From NCBI GenBank assembly GCA_015060625.1, contig SUYC01000006.1, forward strand, positions 142,189 through 206,188: a DNA stretch of 64,000 nucleotides, given 5' to 3'. Origin of the DNA: Xylanibacter ruminicola (GTDB lineage: Bacteria > Bacteroidota > Bacteroidia > Bacteroidales > Bacteroidaceae). Positions 25,046 through 33,741 of this stretch are shown one piece after another (the first letter of the stretch is position 1; every line of letters starts with the position of its first letter). The position numbers were made by a program, and so were the translations under genes. A model generated the notes under the pieces. The model was not told the origin of the DNA. It was given only the letters and a program-made list of their open reading frames with translations, and did no database searches.

Positions 25046-25707
25046 TGGATTATATCATTATAGTAGCAGGAGGTAAAGGGCTACGCATGGGGTCGGATAT
25101 TCCCAAACAGTTTCTGCCCATTGGTGGCAAGCCCGTACTGATGCGCACACTGGAGCGATTTCGCGAGTACTCGAAAGATATCCAGATTATTCTGGTATTG
25201 CCCGAGGCTCAGCAGGCCTACTGGCATCAGCTGTGCCAAGAGTACCACTTCGACGTAGAGTACACACTGGCTAACGGTGGACAAACGCGCTTTCACTCCG
25301 TACAGAACGGACTGGCCAAAGTGCCCGATGACGCCATCGGCGTGGTAGGTGTGCACGATGGCGTGCGCCCCTTCCCCAGCATCGAGGTGATACGCAATTG
25401 TTATACGACAGCAAGAGAAAAAAAAGCCGTCATTCCTGTTATCCCCGTTGTTGAGACTGTTCGCCATCTCGAGGGTGAGCAATCCAAAACAGTGCCCCGC
25501 GATGCATATCGACTGGTACAGACACCACAGACATTCGACATCCAACTGCTGAAGGCTGCCAACCGCCAGCCTTACAACGACGGATTTACCGACGATGCAT
25601 CGGTGGTTGAAGCATTCGGCTACGAGATAACACTCGTTGAGGGCAATCGGGAAAACATCAAGATAACCACACCCTACGATCTGAAAATCGCAGAGGTTCT
25701 CATATAA
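25045..25707 (+). CDS. ispD: 2-C-methyl-D-erythritol 4-phosphate cytidylyltransferase
   Basis: 220 residues. The nucleotidyltransferase start [20 protein letters not shown], central VHDGVRPF and [14 protein letters not shown] are diagnostic for IspD, which makes CDP-methylerythritol in the MEP isoprenoid route. It overlaps the DJ-1 gene and recG by 1 nt on each side, giving a tightly coupled three-gene operon. Confidence 0.95.
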   Translation: MDYIIIVAGGKGLRMGSDIPKQFLPIGGKPVLMRTLERFREYSKDIQIILVLPEAQQAYWHQLCQEYHFDVEYTLANGGQTRFHSVQNGLAKVPDDAIGVVGVHDGVRPFPSIEVIRNCYTTAREKKAVIPVIPVVETVRHLEGEQSKTVPRDAYRLVQTPQTFDIQLLKAANRQPYNDGFTDDASVVEAFGYEITLVEGNRENIKITTPYDLKIAEVLI

Positions 25708-27800
25708 TGGACATACTCAATCAGGATATCAAATACCTACCCGGCGTAGGACCTAACCGTAAAAAAATGCTGAGCAACGAGCTTGGCATTGAGAGTTATG
25801 GCGACCTGCTGGAATACTACCCCTATAAATACGTCGATCGCTCAAAGGTGTACACCATCCACGAGCTATCGGGCGATATGCCGTTTGTACAGGTGGTTGG
25901 CCATATCCTGAGTTTCGAGACCTTTGCGATGGGGCCGCGCAAGGAGCGCGTAGTGGCCCACTTTACCGATGGCACGGGCATCTGCGACCTAACCTGGTTC
26001 AACGGCGGCAAGTATGCCAAGCAGAACTATAAAATAGGTACGCAATATCTGGTATTTGGCAAGCCCACCGTGTTCAACAACCGCATTAACTTCACCCATC
26101 CCGACCTGGATGATGCGTCGAAACTCGACCTCACCACCATGGGACTTCAGCCCTATTACAACACCACGGAGAAGATGAAGAAGAGCGGACTGAACTCGCG
26201 TGCCATCGAACGCCTCACCAAGACGCTCATCGAGAAACTGCCGCCACAGCCCGAAACCATCCCCGACTTTATTTATCAGCCCTTACATCTGGTAGGACGC
26301 GACGAAGCCTTACGCACAATACACTATCCACAGAACGCCAAAGACCTGGAGCGAGCCCGACTGCGCCTGAAGTTCGAGGAGCTGTTTTTTATACAGCTTA
26401 ATATATTAAGGTACGCGAGCGACCAGCGCCGCAAATTCCGTGGCTATGTATTTTCTACGATTGGACAGGTGTTCAACACGTTCTACAGTCAGTACCTGCC
26501 CTTCCCGCTCACAAGCGCCCAGAAGCGTGTGATTAAGGAAATACGCAAGGACATGGGCTCCGGCCGACAGATGAACCGTCTGCTGCAAGGCGACGTTGGT
26601 AGCGGTAAGACGCTCGTGGCACTCATGTCGATGCTGATTGCCATCGACAACAGCTACCAAGCCTGCATCATGGCACCTACCGAAATCCTTGCCGAGCAGC
26701 ATCTGCAAACCATCATAGGATTTCTCAAGGATATGAACCTGCGTGTAGCCCTACTTACCGGAATGGTAAAAGGGAAGCGCCGTGAAGAGGTACTCGAAGG
26801 ATTGTTGGATGGTACCATCAACATCCTGGTGGGCACCCACGCCGTGATTGAAGACACCGTACAGTTTGCCCGATTAGGTTTTGTGGTGGTTGATGAGCAG
26901 CACCGTTTTGGTGTGGCCCAGCGCGCCAAGCTCTGGAATAAGAGCGCCAATCCGCCCCATGTATTGGTGATGACCGCCACCCCCATTCCACGCACCTTAG
27001 CCATGACGCTTTACGGCGACCTCGACGTGAGCATTATCGACGAGTTGCCCCCAGGCAGAAAGCCCGTACAAACCACACATGTATTCGACTCGCGCATGAC
27101 ATCGCTCTATGATGGCATCCGCAGACAAATCAACGAAGGTCGCCAGGTTTATATCGTATTTCCCCTCATCGAAGAGAGTGCAAAAAGCGACCTGAAGAAT
27201 CTTGAAGATGGATTTGAGGTGTTGCGCGAAGCCTTCCCAGAGTTCCGTCTGAGCAAGGTACACGGTCGCATGAAACCCAAGGACAAGGAAGAGGAAATGC
27301 AACGTTTCGTGCGTGGCGAAACACAGATACTTGTAGCCACTACGGTCATAGAAGTGGGCGTGAATGTTCCTAACGCATCGGTCATGGTCATTCTCGAAGC
27401 ACAGCGTTTCGGATTGGCCCAGCTACACCAGCTTCGCGGTCGCGTTGGCCGTGGTGCCGATCAGTCGTACTGCATCCTCGTCACCCCATTCAAACTCAGC
27501 GAGGACACCCGCAAGCGTATCGACATTATGTGCGATACCAACGACGGTTTCCGCATAGCCGAAGCCGACCTGAAGCTTCGTGGTCCTGGCGATTTGGAAG
27601 GCACCCAGCAAAGTGGTATGGCTTTTGATTTAAAGATTGCTGATATAGCCCGCGATGGACAGATTGTGCAGATGGCCCGCGATGAGGCACAAAAGATTAT
27701 TGACGAGGACCCAGAATGTAACTCTGAGAAATTCAGCATGTTATGGAACCGACTGCGCCAATTACGTAAAACAAATATTAATTGGGCGGCCATTTCCTGA
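25707..27800 (+). CDS. recG: ATP-dependent DNA helicase RecG
   Basis: 697 residues. It has an N-terminal wedge/OB region (LSGDMPFVQVVGHILSF), Walker A LLQGDVGSGKTLVALM, motif II VVDEQHRFGVAQR (DEQH), motif III VMTATPIPRTLAMTLYGDLD, and motifs V-VI VGVNVPNASVMVI and QLHQLRGRVGRG. RecG remodels stalled replication forks and Holliday junctions. It is the last gene of the operon; the next gene has its own promoter 51 nt downstream. Confidence 0.97.
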   Translation: MDILNQDIKYLPGVGPNRKKMLSNELGIESYGDLLEYYPYKYVDRSKVYTIHELSGDMPFVQVVGHILSFETFAMGPRKERVVAHFTDGTGICDLTWFNGGKYAKQNYKIGTQYLVFGKPTVFNNRINFTHPDLDDASKLDLTTMGLQPYYNTTEKMKKSGLNSRAIERLTKTLIEKLPPQPETIPDFIYQPLHLVGRDEALRTIHYPQNAKDLERARLRLKFEELFFIQLNILRYASDQRRKFRGYVFSTIGQVFNTFYSQYLPFPLTSAQKRVIKEIRKDMGSGRQMNRLLQGDVGSGKTLVALMSMLIAIDNSYQACIMAPTEILAEQHLQTIIGFLKDMNLRVALLTGMVKGKRREEVLEGLLDGTINILVGTHAVIEDTVQFARLGFVVVDEQHRFGVAQRAKLWNKSANPPHVLVMTATPIPRTLAMTLYGDLDVSIIDELPPGRKPVQTTHVFDSRMTSLYDGIRRQINEGRQVYIVFPLIEESAKSDLKNLEDGFEVLREAFPEFRLSKVHGRMKPKDKEEEMQRFVRGETQILVATTVIEVGVNVPNASVMVILEAQRFGLAQLHQLRGRVGRGADQSYCILVTPFKLSEDTRKRIDIMCDTNDGFRIAEADLKLRGPGDLEGTQQSGMAFDLKIADIARDGQIVQMARDEAQKIIDEDPECNSEKFSMLWNRLRQLRKTNINWAAIS

Positions 27801-27850
27801 AACTATGTTAACTTGTGCTGTTATCGTGCACGTCATTCAAAAAAAATCAC

Positions 27851-27858
27851 TATATTTG
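27851..27858 (+). promoter_or_regulatory. Promoter -7 element of the NlpC/P60 gene
   Basis: TATATTTGCAA, 30 nt before the ATG at 27889. Confidence 0.7.
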
Positions 27859-27888
27859 CAATCATAAAACTTTTTCGTTACAAACCAA

Positions 27889-28443
27889 ATGAAGAAATTA
27901 TTTATTTTTGCCCTGATGTTGATGCTTTCTATGAGCGATCTCGCTCTTGGAAAAATTAACCCTTACCAGACTCCTGATGAGAATGAAGAGGAGATCGGCA
28001 ACTTCGACTTCATTTATGGTACTCAGGACGATTTGAACGAAGCATTTGAGAAAACCGAAATGCTGATGAGCGAGGCATTCTCGCACATGGGGGCCCGCTA
28101 CCGTTCAGGTGGTAAAGGTCCTAACGCCTTCGACTGCTCTGGTTTTACCAGCTACGTTTACAAGCAGCAAACCGATTTGTTTATCGGTGCATCATCAAGA
28201 GATCAGTACGCACGTAATATCCCCATCACTCGCGATGAGTTGCAGAGTGGCGACCTGGTATTCTTCACCAGTCCTCGTTCTGGTCGAGGTGTTGGTCATG
28301 TAGGTATCGTGGTTGATGTAGATCCCATCAGCAATACATTTACCTTTATCCACGCCAGCACCAATAACGGCATTACTATCAATAGTTCTACCGACTCGGG
28401 CTATGCCCGTCGTTACATTGGTGCACGCCGTGTACAGCAATAA
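27889..28443 (+). CDS. NlpC/P60 cell-wall peptidase
   Basis: 184 residues with signal peptide (MKKLFIFALMLMLSMSDLALG). The catalytic Cys83 lies in FDCSGFTSYVYKQ, His in GVGHVGIVVDV and a third polar residue in FTFIHASTNNG, the NlpC/P60 Cys-His-His set. A GDLVFFTSP segment is typical. It should cut D-Glu-mDAP type bonds in peptidoglycan stem peptides. It is followed 161 nt later by an M23 peptidase under a separate promoter, so cell-wall remodelling genes are neighbours here. Confidence 0.94.
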   Translation: MKKLFIFALMLMLSMSDLALGKINPYQTPDENEEEIGNFDFIYGTQDDLNEAFEKTEMLMSEAFSHMGARYRSGGKGPNAFDCSGFTSYVYKQQTDLFIGASSRDQYARNIPITRDELQSGDLVFFTSPRSGRGVGHVGIVVDVDPISNTFTFIHASTNNGITINSSTDSGYARRYIGARRVQQ

Positions 28444-28557
28444 ACAAAAAATCGACACTTTTTGCCATATTAACCTGAAAAAACGAGAAAATATCGGCGA
28501 AAGTGTTAAAAGTGAACAAAAAATTCCAATATATTTCCGTTTTTAATGCATTATTTG

Positions 28558-28565
28558 TACTTTTG
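28558..28565 (+). promoter_or_regulatory. Promoter -7 element of the M23/LysM gene
   Basis: TACTTTTGCAG, 39 nt before the ATG at 28605. Confidence 0.7.
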
Positions 28566-28604
28566 CAGCGGATTTTTTAATTTGATATTAACTCTACTAA
28601 GTAT

Positions 28605-29540
28605 ATGAACATTAAAAGCTTAAAGAAAATAGCCGTTTTAGCATTTACATTTTTTGTCGCAGCCCCCGTGTCTGCACAGGATTTGTTGGCTAAACAGGCC
28701 CCAGTCGATCGCAAGATGAAGGCTGTCGATTCAATAGTTCTCAAGCGAATCATTGAGCAGGAGGAGAAGTACAACCCCTCAGCCGACCTCTACGAAGACT
28801 GGAACAACGTATATGCTCACCGCGAAACAGCACTCCCCGACTCATTCCGCATCGACTTGCGTGGTTTCCACATGCCTACCGACAGCCGTGTGCTTACCTC
28901 AAACTTCGGTGCACGTTGGGGACGCCAGCATAAAGGTCTCGACATCAAGGTATATATCGGCGACACCATCCGCGCTGCCTTCAGCGGTAAGATACGCATC
29001 GTGAAATATGAGCCAAGAGGCTATGGTAAATACGTGGTCATCCGTCACCACAACGGTCTGGAGACCATCTACGGCCACATGTCAAAACAGTTGGTAGTAG
29101 AGAATCAGGAGGTGAAAGCCGGTGACCCCATCGGACTGGGTGGTAACACCGGTCGTAGTACCGGTTCGCACCTGCACTTCGAGACACGTCTTTGTGGCGT
29201 AGCCTTGAACCCAGCCTTGATGTTCGACTTCCGTAATCAGGATGTGGTAGGCGATTTCTATATGTTCCGCCGCAGTAAGTACGCTGCTGAATCAGCTCAG
29301 GCCACTCGTCTGCGTGGTGTTGGTGGTGTAACTGCTAACGATAACGATCAGGACGACGAACTCGAGATTGCAGCAGCCCCACGTACATCTTCTAATGTAC
29401 ATTTCCACAAGGTTAAGAAGGGCGACACTCTGCAGGCCATTGCCCGCAAGCATCACACCACGATTGCTAAGCTCTGCGAGCTGAACCACATCGGCAAGAA
29501 CATCCGCTTGCGCCCAGGACAAATTTTGAAATACAACTAA
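28605..29540 (+). CDS. M23-family metallopeptidase with C-terminal LysM domain
   Basis: 311 residues with signal peptide (MNIKSLKKIAVLAFTFFVAAPVSA). The zinc-binding HxxxD occurs in GRQHKGLDIKVYIGDTIRAA and the second motif in STGSHLHFETRL, with NGLETIYGHM between. A LysM module closes the protein (HKVKKGDTLQAIARKHHTTI through LRPGQILKYN). Such proteins hydrolyse peptidoglycan cross-links or activate amidases; all metal ligands are present, so this one is probably catalytic. A strong terminator follows. Confidence 0.95.
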   Translation: MNIKSLKKIAVLAFTFFVAAPVSAQDLLAKQAPVDRKMKAVDSIVLKRIIEQEEKYNPSADLYEDWNNVYAHRETALPDSFRIDLRGFHMPTDSRVLTSNFGARWGRQHKGLDIKVYIGDTIRAAFSGKIRIVKYEPRGYGKYVVIRHHNGLETIYGHMSKQLVVENQEVKAGDPIGLGGNTGRSTGSHLHFETRLCGVALNPALMFDFRNQDVVGDFYMFRRSKYAAESAQATRLRGVGGVTANDNDQDDELEIAAAPRTSSNVHFHKVKKGDTLQAIARKHHTTIAKLCELNHIGKNIRLRPGQILKYN

Positions 29541-29551
29541 AAAAATATCAG

Positions 29552-29581
29552 AAATCCCGTCAAGTTGACGGGATTTTTTTT
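29552..29581 (+). terminator. Terminator of the M23/LysM gene
   Basis: A perfect 12-bp stem AAATCCCGTCAA / TTGACGGGATTT closed by a single G, followed by eight T. The T run also supplies the TTTG of the next gene's promoter. Confidence 0.92.
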
Positions 29582-29610
29582 GGTATATTGCTCACTTATT
29601 TGTATATTTG
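29579..29610 (+). promoter_or_regulatory. Promoter of the HerA-like gene
   Basis: TTTG (29579-29582), a 20-nt spacer and TATATTTG (29603-29610). The -33 element is part of the preceding terminator's T tract. Confidence 0.7.
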
Positions 29611-29635
29611 CGCCATAAACTTAAAACAAAAGCGT

Positions 29636-31213
29636 ATGTACGACAAGGAAAGAGGGCTTTATATTGCCCACTGCTCAAACGGAGCACTGAGTATTACAGG
29701 TAAGATGGCCAACCGTCATGGTTTGATTGCTGGTGCCACTGGTACAGGCAAAACCGTCACCCTGCAGGTGATGGCTGAAACCTTCTGTCAGGCAGGCGTG
29801 CCATGTTTCATGGCCGATATGAAAGGCGACCTCTCAGGCATCTCGCAACCTGGTAAGATGAGTGGTTTTATCGAGAAGCGCCTGCCAGAATTCTGTATCG
29901 AGAATCCTGAATTTCAGAGTTGTCCTGTACGCTTCTTCGATGTGTTTGGCGAGCAAGGTCATCCCATGCGTGCCACAATCTCACAGATGGGCCCACAGTT
30001 ACTCTCGCGTTTATTTGGGCTGAATGAGACGCAAACTGGCGTTCTGTATATAGCCTTCAAACTCGCTGATGAAAGAGGATTATTGCTTGATGACATAAAA
30101 GACCTTCGCTTATTACTTGATTATATGGCGAAACACATGAAGGATGTCACTCTAAAATATGGAACTGTAACAACCATGAGCATCGGTGCCATACAGCGTG
30201 CGCTCCTCCAGTTGGAGAACCAAGGGGCCGACAAGTTCTTTGGCGAACCTTCGTTCGACATCTTCGACTTGATGCAGACCGAAGGCGGCAAGGGCATCAT
30301 GAACGTGCTGGCTGCCGATAAGCTGATGATGCAACCCAAACTGTACTCAACCTTCCTGTTGTGGCTTTTGAGCGAGCTCTACTCTACCCTGCCCGAAGTG
30401 GGCGATCTACCGCTGCCCAAACTGGTGTTCTTCTTCGACGAAGCCCACATGCTGTTCGACGGCACCTCAAAGGCACTGCTCGACAAGATTGAACAGGTGA
30501 TACGTCTCATCCGTTCCAAGGGCGTGGGTATCTACTTTATCACCCAGAGCCCAACTGATATTCCTGAAAATATACTTGGACAGTTAGGCAACCGCGTGCA
30601 GCATGCCCTGCGTGCCTATACACCAAAGGACCAGAAGGCCGTGAAGACGGCTGCCGACACCTTCCGCCCCAACCCTGCATTTAAAACCGACGAAGCCATC
30701 ATGAACCTGGAGACAGGTGAAGCGCTGGTGAGCTTCCTCGACGAGAAGGGTGCGCCTGCCATGGTGGAGCGTGCCAAGATACTGTTCCCCCTGTCGCAGA
30801 TAGGCGCCATCACCGAGGGCCAGCGTCTCGACATCATCAAACAGAGTCGCATCTATGGCAAGTACGACACACCTGTGGATCGCGAGAGTGCCTTCGAGGT
30901 ACTCATGGCCGAATCAGAATTAGCCCAGCAGGAGCAAGAACAAGCAGAGATAGACGCATCGCAGACTGAAACAAAGACAGAGAAGAAGAAGAAGTCGGGC
31001 ATACTGGCAAAGGTTGGCAAGGCCATCTTCACAGCCATCACCTCAACCCTGGCCGCTATGTTGGGGACCTACATCAGTGATAAAGTAACGGGCAAAAAGA
31101 CCAAGAGTCGCACTTCGGCTAAGGGCCGTGTGGTTAAAAACGCCACCAGTGCCGCAACCCGAACCATTACCAAGGAACTTACAAGAGACATCCTGGGTAA
31201 CCTGATTAAGTAA
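29636..31213 (+). CDS. HerA/YjgR-like ATPase (DUF853)
   Basis: 525 residues from ATG 29636; the TTG at 29588 lies upstream of the promoter -7 box. The start GLYIAHCSNGALSITGKMAN leads to Walker A AGATGTGKTVTLQVMAE and Walker B KLVFFFDEAHMLFDG. An FITQSPTDIPENILGQLGNR segment and an arginine-containing LRAYTPKDQKAV stretch complete a FtsK/HerA-type ATPase of the YjgR type. The C-terminal 100 residues are lysine/alanine-rich with a short hydrophobic patch. The biological role of YjgR proteins is not established. Confidence 0.9.
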   Translation: MYDKERGLYIAHCSNGALSITGKMANRHGLIAGATGTGKTVTLQVMAETFCQAGVPCFMADMKGDLSGISQPGKMSGFIEKRLPEFCIENPEFQSCPVRFFDVFGEQGHPMRATISQMGPQLLSRLFGLNETQTGVLYIAFKLADERGLLLDDIKDLRLLLDYMAKHMKDVTLKYGTVTTMSIGAIQRALLQLENQGADKFFGEPSFDIFDLMQTEGGKGIMNVLAADKLMMQPKLYSTFLLWLLSELYSTLPEVGDLPLPKLVFFFDEAHMLFDGTSKALLDKIEQVIRLIRSKGVGIYFITQSPTDIPENILGQLGNRVQHALRAYTPKDQKAVKTAADTFRPNPAFKTDEAIMNLETGEALVSFLDEKGAPAMVERAKILFPLSQIGAITEGQRLDIIKQSRIYGKYDTPVDRESAFEVLMAESELAQQEQEQAEIDASQTETKTEKKKKSGILAKVGKAIFTAITSTLAAMLGTYISDKVTGKKTKSRTSAKGRVVKNATSAATRTITKELTRDILGNLIK

Positions 31214-31774
31214 TTAAAGATATTCACAAACAGTATAAATATACCGCTGTCGCTCGACGGTGGTATATTTATATTTAGTGGGATTGATCAGGGATTTCAC
31301 ATCGTGAGTGATGCCAGTGCCGACAAGCTTGGCAGTGGCCTCTTTCATCGTCCAAAAGCGGATAAAAGTGGCTTCTGGGGTGGCAGATGCGGCGATTTCT
31401 GTTCTCTCCTCATCGTTCATTGTGTAGTTAATCAGACTATCCTTGAACTCACGGATACACTCCACATCTACGCCAACAGGCCTGTCGCTGATAACACAAG
31501 CAACAGCCTCCTTGCAATGACTCAGATTAAAGTATATCTTCGGATGGCCCACAATGCTGGGTTTGCCGTGCTCGTTATAGTCGAAGATGGGGTTATAGGT
31601 GATGCCATACTCCTGGCGCAAGCCCTCCTTCAACAGCTGGTAGGCCAACACGCACAAACGCTGCCCCTGTTCAAATTTGAACTTCAAGGCCTGCTCACGA
31701 CGCTGCTCCGAAATCTCAGCCAATGCCGCCTGCAAGTCAAACCCCCAAATATGTTCACTCACCAAAGTAATCAT
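31214..31774 (-). CDS. 4'-phosphopantetheinyl transferase
   Basis: 186 residues from ATG 31774; an upstream TTG at 31783 lies in the repeat tract. Sfp-type motifs are clear: FNLSHCKEAVACVISDRPVG, then VDVECIRE and IRFWTMKEATAKLVGTGI. It should transfer phosphopantetheine from CoA to a carrier-protein serine. No carrier-protein or NRPS gene adjoins, so the partner is elsewhere. It lies 5 nt after the rmuC stop, and the two stop codons of this gene and the HerA-like gene meet head to head at 31213/31214. Confidence 0.92.
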   Translation of the reverse strand: MITLVSEHIWGFDLQAALAEISEQRREQALKFKFEQGQRLCVLAYQLLKEGLRQEYGITYNPIFDYNEHGKPSIVGHPKIYFNLSHCKEAVACVISDRPVGVDVECIREFKDSLINYTMNDEERTEIAASATPEATFIRFWTMKEATAKLVGTGITHDVKSLINPTKYKYTTVERQRYIYTVCEYL

Positions 31775-31802
31775 AACTCTCAACTCTCAATTGTCAATTC
31801 AG
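31775..31802 (-). repeat. 7-bp periodic tract at the rmuC-PPTase junction
   Basis: On the plus strand AACTCTC, AACTCTC, AATTGTC and AATTCAG are consecutive heptamers. The tract encodes the last residues and stop codon of rmuC and abuts the PPTase ATG. Confidence 0.8.
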
Positions 31803-33084
31803 GCGTAGGAATTCTCCTGTTCGGGTTTTCCTTAGCACCTAAAGTGATTAGTTCTTGCGCCTTTTGGGTGACGCTTTGGCGACCGGTAATCAGTTTGTTG
31901 TTGGTATTGTCGTAAGCCTTCTGCACAGCCTCTATCTTACTACCCAGGTCGTTATAGCGCTGCACAAAATCGCCCAAGCGATCCAATAACTGCTCGGCCA
32001 GTCCGAACACTTTCTCTTGGTTCTCGGCCTGTTGGTTTTGTACCCAGGCGATATGTATCATGTGAAGGATACCCAATAGGTTCTGCTCGCCCGTCACAAA
32101 CACTTTCTTTTCGAAGGCTTCGCGCCACAACGTCGGGTCGTTGGCCAGCGCCAACTGCAGCGACGACTCGAAAGGTACAAACATGATTACAAAGTCAACC
32201 ACATCGCGACCATTCTTCACATACTTCGAGTAGTCCTTACGTGCCAACTCGTTTACATGCTGACGCACACTCTTGATATGATCCTGCAGATAACGCTCCT
32301 TATCTTCGGGCGTTTCAGCATTCACATATTTCTCGTATGCCACCAGCGACACCTTCGAGTCGATAATAGCATCCTGACCTTGTGGATAATGAAGAATCAC
32401 ATCGGGCTGCATCTCGCGTCCAGTTTCATCATGCTTCACGGGGCGGCCGAGTTCATCGCGCAAACGGGCCTGCACCTCATAGTGTATGCCCTCTGTCAGT
32501 CCCTGACTGTTTAGCAGGTCACCCAATATGATTTCGCCCATATTACCACTCACCTTGTTATCGCGTCGCAGCACATTCGTCAAGTTTTCAGCCTTCTCGC
32601 CCAGTTGCTGCGTTTGTTGCATCATCATCAGCATCTGCTCACGAAACGAAGCCGAATGGGCTGCGCTCTCCTTTTGGTTTTCACTGATAGCCTTCTGCAT
32701 GTTGGCGATAGCATCCTTCAATGGTTGCGTGATGCCAGATATTGTTTCGGTATTCGACTGCTTCAGTTTCTGGGCACTCTGCTCCAACAGTTGCTGAGCC
32801 ATATTCTTAAAGCGCTCCTCATGGCGCTGCGACTCTTCAGCCATTTGCTGATGCAGCAACTGCAACTCTCGCATCTGAGCTTCGGCACGTGCATGCAACT
32901 CACGGTTCTCACCCTCCAAGTGGCGCACTCTGCTGGTGCTCTCTGCCAACTGCTCATTCTTCAGTTTCAGCTCCATGCCAGTTTTGCCACCCTCTATACG
33001 GAGGTGATCCATTTTGCGATCCATCAGCAGGTAAAGCGCTACAGCACCCACTGCGATACCTATTATAATATAAAGTACAATCAT
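31780..33084 (-). CDS. rmuC: DNA recombination protein RmuC
   Basis: 434 residues: one N-terminal membrane helix (MIVLYIIIGIAVGAVALYLL), a coiled coil of about 150 residues, then the nuclease-like RmuC domain (GNMGEIILGDLLNSQGLTEG, QPDVILHYPQGQDAIIDSKV and FVIMFVPFESSLQLALANDP). RmuC limits genome rearrangement in E. coli; the mechanism is unresolved. Its last residues, PELTIES, come from the heptamer tract, so the C-terminus may vary between strains. Promoter at 33110-33117. Confidence 0.94.
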   Translation of the reverse strand: MIVLYIIIGIAVGAVALYLLMDRKMDHLRIEGGKTGMELKLKNEQLAESTSRVRHLEGENRELHARAEAQMRELQLLHQQMAEESQRHEERFKNMAQQLLEQSAQKLKQSNTETISGITQPLKDAIANMQKAISENQKESAAHSASFREQMLMMMQQTQQLGEKAENLTNVLRRDNKVSGNMGEIILGDLLNSQGLTEGIHYEVQARLRDELGRPVKHDETGREMQPDVILHYPQGQDAIIDSKVSLVAYEKYVNAETPEDKERYLQDHIKSVRQHVNELARKDYSKYVKNGRDVVDFVIMFVPFESSLQLALANDPTLWREAFEKKVFVTGEQNLLGILHMIHIAWVQNQQAENQEKVFGLAEQLLDRLGDFVQRYNDLGSKIEAVQKAYDNTNNKLITGRQSVTQKAQELITLGAKENPNRRIPTPELTIES

Positions 33085-33109
33085 AAGTCGTATTGTTTTT
33101 ATTTTGCTG

Positions 33110-33117
33110 CAAAATTA
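33110..33117 (-). promoter_or_regulatory. Promoter -7 element of rmuC
   Basis: TAATTTTGCAG on the minus strand, 25 nt before the ATG at 33084. Confidence 0.6.
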
Positions 33118-33152
33118 AGCAATTTCTTCGTAATAAGGGCCAACTGAACCTA

Positions 33153-33213
33153 TAATTTTGCACAAAAAAAGAAAATGTGCATTCATTCGTTTTTCGAAAT
33201 CACGCACATTTTC
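33153..33213 (+). other. Promoter-like box followed by a 10-bp inverted repeat
   Basis: TAATTTTGCAC (33153-33163, plus strand) is followed by GAAAATGTGC (33171-33180) and its exact inverted copy GCACATTTTC (33204-33213). A smaller TTCG...CGAA lies in the loop. A transcript starting here would begin with a stable hairpin. No ORF was found; it may be a small RNA or a far-upstream leader for the SusC operon. Confidence 0.4.
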
Positions 33214-33387
33214 ACTCGTTCCGTATATTATTTCATGTCAGATTAAAGGTAAACTAGATCGGATTGTTCAATAAAACTTAAAAAACTGTTGTTCGAGTGC
33301 AAAGGTACGCGTTTTAATCTACCAAACAAAATCTTTTCTCCATTTTCTTCATTCTGTTAACTCTATTTAACTTTAAAAGAGGTTGTG

Positions 33388-33632
33388 TTCGTCCACACAA
33401 CACGAAAAACACACTAACTATGACTTTTTCTTTGCCAGGAATGTATAACCATGATTGACGACCAATGCAGTGAAAGACGTTTTTGACTAATTAAAGCGAA
33501 TTTTTGGTTAAAGAATCTGTAAAATGTACGTTTTACACCTCTATATTTCGTCCACTCTTTTTAGATTTTTTAAAAATCTTATCACACTGTGTATCAGTGC
33601 TTTAAACATTTTGAGCGTGTCATTTCGTCCAC
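33388..33632 (+). promoter_or_regulatory. Three TTCGTCCAC direct repeats upstream of the susC-like gene
   Basis: The 9-mer occurs at 33388, 33547 and 33624; the last two share ATTTCGTCCACT. They are the most conspicuous repeats in the 657-bp gap before the glycan locus and could bind its regulator. Otherwise the gap is AT-rich; a minus-strand TACCTTTG also lies at 33299-33306. Confidence 0.45.
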
Positions 33633-33672
33633 TTTTCGCTCTGTGCTGCCAAATGCGAGCATTAAAATTAAT

Positions 33673-33680
33673 TATCTTTG
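33673..33680 (+). promoter_or_regulatory. Promoter -7 element of the beta-glucan locus
   Basis: TATCTTTGCAG, 61 nt before the susC-like ATG at 33742. No clear -33 TTG was seen, as expected for an activator-dependent promoter. Confidence 0.7.
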
Positions 33681-33741
33681 CAGCGGAAAATCCTAATAGG
33701 GTATATTCTAACTTAACATTAACATTTAATAAAACCAAAGT

